Positions 1 to 6,878 of a stretch of 64,000 nt of DNA are shown here, in pieces. The notes beneath the pieces were generated by a model. The model saw nothing but the letters and a program-made list of their open reading frames with translations. It did not search any database and was not told where the DNA came from. Source of the stretch: Paraconexibacter sp040581415 (GTDB lineage Bacteria; Actinomycetota; Thermoleophilia; Solirubrobacterales; Solirubrobacteraceae); the NCBI RefSeq assembly GCF_040581415.1, contig NZ_CP114014.1:4960001-5024000 (forward strand), written 5' to 3'. Position numbers and translations under genes: made by a program. How positions within the stretch are numbered: position 1 is the stretch's first letter; each line of letters opens with the position of its first letter.

Positions 1-59
1 ACGCGCTGCGACGACCGCGACCGTCGCAGCTGCGGAAAATCTAATCCTGGAGGCAAACC

Positions 60-1709
60 GTGCACTCAACTGACAGGCCGTCGGCCGAACAGTGGCTGGC
101 GGAATCAATTCAATCGGTGTCGTCCATCGACGAAGGTCTCGGTCGCAAGCTCCGCGAGCTAAGCAACACCGAACATCGTGTCCCCGTGCTCGCACTTGCT
201 GGGCCGTATAACGCGGGCAAGTCCACCCTGCTCAAACGGTTGTGCGTGGACGACGGCGCCGAAGTTCCCGAGCGGCTCCTGATCCAAAGTGAGCCTTCAA
301 CCACGCGCGTCGAGCAGGCACGCATCGGTCCGTGGGAAATCCACGACACTCCTGGCCTCGACGCTGAAGACCCCGAGCATGCCGCGACTGCCATGGCCGC
401 AGCTGCCGCGAGCGACCACGTGCTCATTCTCATGACGCACGACCTGTTCAGCGAGGAGTCCTCAACGGCAGAGCTCCTGCGCTCGCTGCCACCCGGAGCT
501 GTTGACCTGGTTCTCAGCCGGATCGATAAGGCAGTGGTCGGCGGGGACCCGGCAGCCATCCACGCATATGTCGCCACCAAGGCCGACGATGCCCGTGAAC
601 GCGCGGCACGCGTCGGTCATCCCGATGTGCGCGTCTTTGCCGTGGCAGCAGACGTGAAGGGACGCATTGGAAATCGTCCGGCCGATCGAACGCGATACGA
701 CCGTGGCCGAGAGTGGGACGGCGTCGCTGACCTTCGGCAGTTCCTTGAGAACCCGCCGAGCCAATCTGCGATCGAAGCGGCAGCGAGAAGACGGGTCACG
801 TCGGTGCTTGATCAAGCGTCCAAAACCGCCGCCGGCCTACTGAGCTCCGCGGAGGACGAGTTGCGCGAACTCTCGCTCGACGATGCCAAAGACGACTCAC
901 TCATCGACGAGCTTCGTCGGCAGGAGCGTGATGCACGCGACATGCTCAGCTCGACCCTTCGCGAAGTCGCCCAGCGTCGACCGGCCGCAAGTGCACGCTC
1001 TCGCATGTGGGTCGCCGCCGACACCCAGCTCACCAACGCAAGGCGTGCCCTCGAGGACTTCGCACGCGACGCCGGCCTTGAGACGCCCTCGTGGACTGTC
1101 GACCTTGACATCATCAAGGAGGTCCCCGCGATGGTCGCCGATCAGGAGGCCGGAACTGATCCGGTCGATCTCGCCAACGCGGAGGCGTTCATCCGAGATC
1201 AGGCGAAGGGCCTTGCTGGCGACACCGATCGGATCAAGGAACTCGAGAAAGCTCTCGACGCCCGTAACGCGGCGAAGCGCGAACAAGGCGTGCGCGACTG
1301 GTACCAGCGCAAGGACACGCCGTTCGACGGCGTCAGAGATGCCCGGCAGGCCGAAGCCGAGCTTCAGCGACTCAAGCGTCAGGCCGCCGGCCTTCAGCTC
1401 GGCATGGCGATGCTGGATGCCTTCAAGGAGGAGCGGCTGATCGCCGCCCAGCTGCGGGACCGTGAGCTCGCCGAGCAGGCGGCGCGAGACAACGCGGTCG
1501 CTCTGGCGTCGCGCGTCGCGGCTCTCCTTCACGACGGGGTGGACGACGGTGGCTGCGTTCGGGCAGCTTTCCGAGGAACGGAGGCCCAGTTGCGTGACCG
1601 TGAGGCAGAACGTGCCGAACACAGACGGCAGGCTGCAAACGCGCATGCTCGTTGGCTGACGGCGCGTACGCAGATCGGCGATCTACGAAAGCGCGCGCCG
1701 GACGTCTGA
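60..1709 (+). CDS. Dynamin-like / septin-type P-loop GTPase
   Basis: A 549-aa GTP-binding protein. Seen: G1/Walker A GPYNAGKST at residues 48-56, Thr-Thr near 81-82 as candidate G2, G3 DTPG at 96-99, and a G4-like SRID at 153-156 in place of the usual N/TKxD. The rest (about 230-540) is charged, Ala/Arg-rich and probably helical or coiled-coil, as in dynamin-like GTPases. I see no membrane segment. The start is GTG 60, preceded by GGAGG at the right distance (ctggaggcaaacc). Bacterial dynamin-like GTPases remodel membranes, and some act in phage defence; which applies here is unknown. It stands alone, about 480 nt before the next intact gene, and its codon use looks less GC-extreme than the genes after 35 kb. 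An Era/YfjP-type GTPase is the alternative call. Confidence 0.75.
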   Translation: MHSTDRPSAEQWLAESIQSVSSIDEGLGRKLRELSNTEHRVPVLALAGPYNAGKSTLLKRLCVDDGAEVPERLLIQSEPSTTRVEQARIGPWEIHDTPGLDAEDPEHAATAMAAAAASDHVLILMTHDLFSEESSTAELLRSLPPGAVDLVLSRIDKAVVGGDPAAIHAYVATKADDARERAARVGHPDVRVFAVAADVKGRIGNRPADRTRYDRGREWDGVADLRQFLENPPSQSAIEAAARRRVTSVLDQASKTAAGLLSSAEDELRELSLDDAKDDSLIDELRRQERDARDMLSSTLREVAQRRPAASARSRMWVAADTQLTNARRALEDFARDAGLETPSWTVDLDIIKEVPAMVADQEAGTDPVDLANAEAFIRDQAKGLAGDTDRIKELEKALDARNAAKREQGVRDWYQRKDTPFDGVRDARQAEAELQRLKRQAAGLQLGMAMLDAFKEERLIAAQLRDRELAEQAARDNAVALASRVAALLHDGVDDGGCVRAAFRGTEAQLRDREAERAEHRRQAANAHARWLTARTQIGDLRKRAPDV

Positions 1710-1862
1710 CCCCTCCCGCAAGGCTTCCGCGAGGGCTGGCGGGCTACGAGCTGTGGTCCCGCTTCAACAGAGACACCGACGCCCTGTAGTAGCGCGCTGA
1801 CCGACGTTCCAGGCGCCGCGTAGCTCCCGCATCGATCCGACCTGATGAAAGAGGCTCAGCTC

Positions 1863-2130
1863 ATGCAAGACACCGCCTACGAGCACCTCGTCGAAAGACT
1901 CACCGCTGGTGACAGCCTCGACAAGCCGCTCGAGGCCTGCCTGCTGGGCCGCCGGCGACGGGCCGGAAGCACTAGCTGCGCACCCCGCCGGAATCGCCGC
2001 GCGCTATCGCGCCGGCGGCCGTAGTTCAACCGGCCCGCGTCTATCTCAGCGACATCGCTGTCACCGGATTCCGCGGCATCGCCGACGGTGATGTCTTGTT
2101 CCTGACAGCGTCGCGGCCTGGCGGTCAGTT
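1863..2130 (+). pseudogene. Frame-broken remnant of an SMC/RecF-like AAA ATPase N-terminus
   Basis: This 475-nt space without an intact gene holds protein-like sequence spread over all three plus frames. From ATG 1863 the frame reads YEHLVERLTAGDSLDKPLEA. It then shifts through the frame containing WAAGDGPEALAAHPAGIA. It shifts again near 2030 to read ARVYLSDIAVTGFRGI (2036-2083). The last string resembles the first beta-strand of RecF/SMC-type ATPases (LxxIxVxGFRGI), which normally precedes the Walker A loop. Here no Walker A follows; the frame runs on as GDVLFLTASRPGG and loses coherence. I read it as a decayed, internally deleted ATPase gene. The family assignment is by eye and the end point is approximate. 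Confidence 0.5.
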
Positions 2131-2184
2131 TTCTCATCGAGCTGACGACAAGAACCTCGACCACTCATCGAGCTCGAGAAATTC

Positions 2185-2835
2185 ATGCCTAACGCAACCA
2201 CAGAGTCATCGCCAAACGTCGCCCTTCAGCTCGTCGAGAAGGTCATGGACCTCGGTATCGAGGGCAAGGCACCGGGGATGAAGACCTCGATCGAGGTGGC
2301 GGAGGATTTCCTCGCCGACCCTCGGTTCTCTAACAATGATGCCCGGATCAAGTCGCTGATCCGTTGGCACGTGACGCGGAGCGGCGCCACCGGGTTCGCC
2401 ACGGGTCTTGGCGGATTCGCCACCATGCCGATCACCCTGCCGACCGGACTCGTTGCAGTTTGGGTCGTGCAGGCGCGGATGGTCGGCGCGATCGCGCACA
2501 TCCGCGGTTACGACTTAGAGGACGAGCGCGTGCGGACCCTGGCGATGGCGTCGCTCGCCGGCGACGCACTGGTGACTGAAGTCATGAAGGAGCTCGGTGG
2601 CACCATCGCGGTGAAGATGGGCGCCGCGGCCGTGCGGAAGGTACCTGGCCAGGTGATCTTCGAGATCAACAAGAAGGTGGGCTTCCGCCTCCTCACGAAG
2701 GCGGGCACCAAAGGCTCGATCAACCTGACCAAGGTCGTGCCGGTCCTTGGCGGCGTCGTAGGCGGCTCCGTCGATGCCGCCTCCACGCGAACCGTCGGCG
2801 CCGTAGCCAAGCGCGCGTTCCCGGAGACCCGGTAA
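2185..2835 (+). CDS. EcsC family protein
   Basis: A 216-aa protein matching the EcsC family in layout: an acidic N-terminal part, a Gly-rich hydrophobic stretch (GATGFATGLGGFATMPITLP, about 70-89), then VWVVQARMVGAIAHIRGYD, which is typical of EcsC proteins, and a second Gly-rich segment near the C-terminus (VPVLGGVVGGSVDA). The hydrophobic parts suggest membrane association. EcsC proteins are poorly understood; the founder lies beside the Bacillus EcsAB ABC transporter, which is absent here. Start ATG 2185 follows a weak GAG. The next gene starts 5 nt after the stop, so the two are probably co-transcribed. Confidence 0.72.
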   Translation: MPNATTESSPNVALQLVEKVMDLGIEGKAPGMKTSIEVAEDFLADPRFSNNDARIKSLIRWHVTRSGATGFATGLGGFATMPITLPTGLVAVWVVQARMVGAIAHIRGYDLEDERVRTLAMASLAGDALVTEVMKELGGTIAVKMGAAAVRKVPGQVIFEINKKVGFRLLTKAGTKGSINLTKVVPVLGGVVGGSVDAASTRTVGAVAKRAFPETR

Positions 2836-2840
2836 CTGTT

Positions 2841-3401
2841 ATGCGTGCGGCCTCCGCGATCCCGGTAGTTCAGAACCATCCGCTCTTTGTCCTGCTAGAC
2901 GAGGCGCGTCTAAACGCGATTTCCAACCTGAAATCCGCAGCGACGGATATCGATCGGCTCGAGCAACTGCTCATCTTGAACAACTGCTGGACGTGGCAGA
3001 TCGACGAGTTGCGGGAGATCATGGAAGACCTCGATCCCGGGGATCCGGCCTCTCGGGTCGCTAGCGATTGGATCTCCGCCTGGACCTCAGAGGCGAAGCA
3101 AATCTCAGCCTACGGCGATCAGCAGAACGCGCTGGTGGCCCGTGTCGGCCGTGGCGAAGCGCAACTCCTCGCTGACGGTCACGTGCGACCACTGCTCGAG
3201 AGCGTCAAGCAGCAGGCCCGAGGCCGCTTGCAGGCTCGACTCGAGGAGCTTAAGCAGCGGCATGATGAGATGCAAAGCCAGGCTGCAGGCTCCCCACACT
3301 CATTCGCCGATGAGCTCTTGAAGCTCGTGAGCCTACGCGACGCCGGTGCGCTCACCGATGACGAGTTCGCGGTCCTGAAGGCTCGCCTGATGGCTGGCTG
3401 A
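2841..3401 (+). CDS. Unknown protein with C-terminal SHOCT domain
   Basis: A 186-aa soluble protein. The N-terminal 150 residues are helical and charged and I do not recognise them. The last 35 residues (FADELLKLVSLRDAGALTDD, then EFAVLKARLMAG) form a SHOCT domain: a short C-terminal module with the pattern L..L..L.d.G.lTdeEFe..KakLL. SHOCT modules occur at the ends of many unrelated proteins and are thought to mediate oligomerisation. The gene begins 5 nt after the EcsC gene, so they are likely one transcript. It ends 16 nt from the convergent small gene at 3418. Confidence 0.65.
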   Translation: MRAASAIPVVQNHPLFVLLDEARLNAISNLKSAATDIDRLEQLLILNNCWTWQIDELREIMEDLDPGDPASRVASDWISAWTSEAKQISAYGDQQNALVARVGRGEAQLLADGHVRPLLESVKQQARGRLQARLEELKQRHDEMQSQAAGSPHSFADELLKLVSLRDAGALTDDEFAVLKARLMAG

Positions 3402-3417
3402 GCCGCGCGAACGCCCT

Positions 3418-3618
3418 CTACGGCATCGCGACGTCGATCGAGTCCACGGCGGTTCTGATTGCTTCGACGTCGTACTTCATGCTCATCGCGTTAAGGTCGA
3501 TGGTCGCGACATCTCCTTGCACGCTGGATACTTCCGACCGCACCTCCTCGAGCAGGTCAGCGATGCGCTCTCCGATCGAGATCAGCTGGTCGAGCTTGTC
3601 GGCTACTTCATCGGACAC
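3418..3618 (-). CDS. Small acidic coiled-coil protein, unknown
   Basis: A 66-aa reading frame from GTG 3618. It encodes heptad-like sequence (DKLDQLISIGERIADLLEEV, then RSEVSSVQGDVATIDL), predicted as one or two amphipathic helices. GGAG lies about 7 nt upstream of the GTG. The frame also extends upstream to ATG 3735, but that part (HSGEPNRRGIGVGDFASF...) looks non-coding and would run over the start region of the helicase gene, so I prefer the short form. It is divergent from the helicase gene. No function can be given. Confidence 0.45.
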   Translation of the reverse strand: MSDEVADKLDQLISIGERIADLLEEVRSEVSSVQGDVATIDLNAMSMKYDVEAIRTAVDSIDVAMP

Positions 3619-3821
3619 GGCGGCTCCAGTCGTTGAGTTGAGTTCGGGGGCGATCTTTCCCAACCACCAGTCGCACCCAAACGACGCAAAGTCGCCGACG
3701 CCGATCCCGCGGCGGTTAGGCTCGCCCGAGTGCACGAACCGCGCAGGGCAGTCGGCTGAGCTTCAGCTTCGTCAAGGGCGACGAGGTCGCACTGCGGGCT
3801 CGTCCGGACTCCGGCACCGGA

Positions 3822-6800
3822 GTGGTGACCGACGTGCTGCGGACCGGGTCCGAGCCGCAGTACAAGGTGCGCTTTCCCGCCGGCGCGCAGGTGTACAGCG
3901 CGCGGCACCTGGAGCTCGTGGTCGACCAAGTGGCCACGAGCGCGGACCCGGCCCAGCTGCTGCAGCGAGGCGAGTTCGCGGACGCCGACGCGTTCCGCGC
4001 GTTCATGTCGCTCGCCAAGCTCGAGACGCCGCTGGCCGACAACCTTTACTCGTTCGCCGCTTCACGGACCGAGCGGCTGCCGCACCAGTTCAAGGCAGTG
4101 CTCAAGCTGCTCGCGAACCCCTACGGGCGGTTGCTGATCGCGGACGAAGTCGGGCTCGGTAAGACGATCGAGGCCGGGATCATCCTCACCGAGCTCGGAG
4201 CGCGCGGGCACCTGGACCACATCCTTGTTGCTTGCCCGTCGCCGCTCACCGAGAAGTGGCGGCGCGAAATGCGCGACCGTTTCCTGTTCGACTTCGAGGT
4301 CGTCGACGGGCAGGGCTTCCGCGACTTCGTCGCGATGGACGCCGATGGACCCAGCCCGGAGCCGCGTCGGATCATCGCGTCGCTGGAGCTCATGCGGCGG
4401 GCCGAGAACCTCGAGGCGCTGGGGACGTACGCGCCGGCGCTCGACGTGCTGATCGTCGACGAGGCGCACCACATGCGCAATATCGGGACGGCGACGAACG
4501 AGCTCGGCGAGGTGCTGACCGGGCTAGCCGAGACCGCTGTCTTTCTCACCGCCACGCCGCTGAACTTGGGTCGCGACGACTTCTTTCAGCTCATGCGGCT
4601 GCTCGTCCCCGACGAGTTCCCCCAGTTCGACACCTTCACCGCGCTGATCGAGCCAAACCGGCATCTGAACCTCGCGCTGCGTCTGCTGCGGGCGAGCGAT
4701 CCGCCGGACTTCGCCGCGGCGCTGAGCGCGCTCAGCGAGGTGGAGCAGACGTCGTTGTACGGACGCTTTCAGCGCAGCGGTCGTTACCAGGGGACGCGCA
4801 TGATTCTCGAACGGGGAGCGCGCGGGCACCAGGTCGAGCGGGCGGAGGTCGTTCGCTGCCAGCGCGACCTGATCGAGCTCAACACGCTCTCGCACGTCTT
4901 CACACGCACCCGCAAGCGCGAGGTGCAGGATCTCTTCCCTACACGTCGCTCAAGCACAGTGGCCGTGACGTTCACCCCAGCGGAGCGTGACTTCTACGAC
5001 GCTGTCACCAACTGGGCACTCGCGACTTACGAGGAACAGGTCGCGCACTTGGTCGCTGCGACGTTCCAGCGACTCGCCGCCAGCTGCCTGCCGGCACTCG
5101 GCCGCCGGCTCGTGGACGTCGCTCGCACACGCACGCTTGAGCTCGGCGCTGACGAACTGACGGAGCTCGCTGACACCGACCTCGCCGGCGACACCAGCGC
5201 CTTCGACGATGCGCTCGCGGCCGACGGCCTCAGCCTCGACGTCGAACCGTCCGCACTGCAGCAGCTCCAAACGACGTGGCAGGCCTACCGCGGGCGCACC
5301 GACTCCAAGTACGACCGGTTTGCTGAGGCCTTGGTCGGGTCGTTCGAGGAGGGGGCCGACCGGGTCCTCGTGTTCTCCTACTTCACCGGGACGATTGACT
5401 ACTTGGCCGAGCGTCTCGCCGGGGTCATGGTCGGCGGCGAGCGTCTGCGCGTCCTCAAGCTGTACGGACCGATGAGCTCGGAGCAGCGCGACGCAGCCGT
5501 CACGAGCTTCCAGAGTTCAGCGGGCCCAATCGTCTTGCTGTCCAGCGAGGTGGGCTCCGAGGGCCTCGACTTCCAGTTCTGCTCGCGAATGTTCAACTAC
5601 GACCTGCCCTGGAACCCGATGCGGGTCGAGCAGCGCATCGGTCGTCTGGATCGTTACGGGCAGAGCAGCGAGCTGATCCACATCCTCAACATGATCGTGG
5701 CGGACACGATCGAGGAGCGGATCTTCTACCGGCTCTACGACCGGATCAAGATCTTCGAGTCGTCGATCGGTGACCTCGAGGCGATCCTCGGGGATGTCGA
5801 GAATGACCTCGGCCGCCTCCAACGCGACGCGCTCTCCGGCCGCCTGACCGACGCGGAGCTCGACCGCCGCCGCAACCTGATCGCCGACGTCATCCTGCGC
5901 CGCCAACAGGACAACGAAGTGTTCGAAGCCGAGAGCCGCCGCTTCCTTTCGAATGACGACGTCTTCCTCGAGCTGTTCAACGACATCGAGCGCAGTCGGA
6001 AGTACGTGACCCCTGAGGAGCTAGAGCTCCTCACCCGCCGGTACCTCGAGGTCTGCGGCTGTGACGTTCAGCTGCGCGGGGTGTCAGGTCGCCCCGGCGT
6101 ACACCGCCTAAGCGGTGACCTGAACCCGTTCCGCATCCAGCTCATGCGCACGCTGGCCCGCAGCCAAGGCGGCGCGAAGGCCGCTCGCGCGTTCATCGCA
6201 CGCCTCGCCGACGACGGCATCACGCTCACCTTCGACCCGAAGATCGCGACAGCAAGCCGGCAGCTCGAGTTCGTGTCGCTGCACCACCCGATCATCCGCG
6301 CGCTGTGCGACTCGCCGGACCTACGGGCCGAGCTTGCCGCCTGCAGCGCACTGGAACTCGACCTGGGCCTCGCAGCCGCCGCACCACACGCGTTCTTCGT
6401 CTTCGAGCTCCGCGCCCACGGTCTCAAGGACGAGCTCGAGTTCGTTCCGGTGGTCGTGGACGACTTCGGCGAGGTCGTCCCCGGCGCCGGCGACCTGCTC
6501 CTCGCTGGCCTTGGCGACGCCCGGACAAGCACGGCGTCGGCACCGTTCACGAGCGACCAAGTCGACGGTCTGTACCAGTCGGTACTCGGGTGGGTCGCCG
6601 ACACCGTCGCCGCCCGTGAGCGCGAGCTACAGGCGCGCAACGACGAGACCATCTCCGCGCAGGTGGAGAGCTTGCGCTTGTCGACCGACCGTCGACGCCT
6701 GTGGCTGAACGAGCAGATCCAGGCGGGACGGTCGAACCCGATTGTCCGGATGCGGCGCGCTCAGCTGGGTCGTCTGGAGACCGAGCACGCCGCCCGCCAC

Positions 6801-6878
6801 GCTGAGCTCGACCGACGCCGCGGGGTCAGCGTCGGTTACCGCCTCGTCGCGGCCGGCGTCGTCACCCCTCCGGCGTAG
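3822..6878 (+). CDS. RapA/SNF2-type DEAD-like helicase
   Basis: A superfamily 2 ATPase of the Swi2/Snf2 (RapA-like) group, 1018 aa from GTG 3822. Seen: Walker A DEVGLGKT at about 108-115, Walker B DEAH at about 213-216, motif III FLTATPLN, motif V SSEVGSEGLDF at about 575-585, and motif VI EQRIGRLDR at about 602-610. The last 400 residues are helical and unassigned. Such proteins translocate on duplex DNA and displace bound proteins; relatives occur in stress repair and in defence systems such as DISARM, but I see no methyltransferase or DrmABC partner here. Sequence in frame before the GTG (SFVKGDEVALRARPDSGTG) looks like genuine protein, so the true start may be CTG 3756 or a frame error may be present. 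The 3' end overlaps the convergent helicase-HD gene by 17 nt. Confidence 0.85.
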   Translation: MVTDVLRTGSEPQYKVRFPAGAQVYSARHLELVVDQVATSADPAQLLQRGEFADADAFRAFMSLAKLETPLADNLYSFAASRTERLPHQFKAVLKLLANPYGRLLIADEVGLGKTIEAGIILTELGARGHLDHILVACPSPLTEKWRREMRDRFLFDFEVVDGQGFRDFVAMDADGPSPEPRRIIASLELMRRAENLEALGTYAPALDVLIVDEAHHMRNIGTATNELGEVLTGLAETAVFLTATPLNLGRDDFFQLMRLLVPDEFPQFDTFTALIEPNRHLNLALRLLRASDPPDFAAALSALSEVEQTSLYGRFQRSGRYQGTRMILERGARGHQVERAEVVRCQRDLIELNTLSHVFTRTRKREVQDLFPTRRSSTVAVTFTPAERDFYDAVTNWALATYEEQVAHLVAATFQRLAASCLPALGRRLVDVARTRTLELGADELTELADTDLAGDTSAFDDALAADGLSLDVEPSALQQLQTTWQAYRGRTDSKYDRFAEALVGSFEEGADRVLVFSYFTGTIDYLAERLAGVMVGGERLRVLKLYGPMSSEQRDAAVTSFQSSAGPIVLLSSEVGSEGLDFQFCSRMFNYDLPWNPMRVEQRIGRLDRYGQSSELIHILNMIVADTIEERIFYRLYDRIKIFESSIGDLEAILGDVENDLGRLQRDALSGRLTDAELDRRRNLIADVILRRQQDNEVFEAESRRFLSNDDVFLELFNDIERSRKYVTPEELELLTRRYLEVCGCDVQLRGVSGRPGVHRLSGDLNPFRIQLMRTLARSQGGAKAARAFIARLADDGITLTFDPKIATASRQLEFVSLHHPIIRALCDSPDLRAELAACSALELDLGLAAAAPHAFFVFELRAHGLKDELEFVPVVVDDFGEVVPGAGDLLLAGLGDARTSTASAPFTSDQVDGLYQSVLGWVADTVAARERELQARNDETISAQVESLRLSTDRRRLWLNEQIQAGRSNPIVRMRRAQLGRLETEHAARHAELDRRRGVSVGYRLVAAGVVTPPA

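Noticed and set aside
3822..6878. DISARM system
   Set aside because: An SNF2-type helicase is present, but no methyltransferase, DUF1998 (DrmB), DrmA or PLD (DrmC) gene is in the window.
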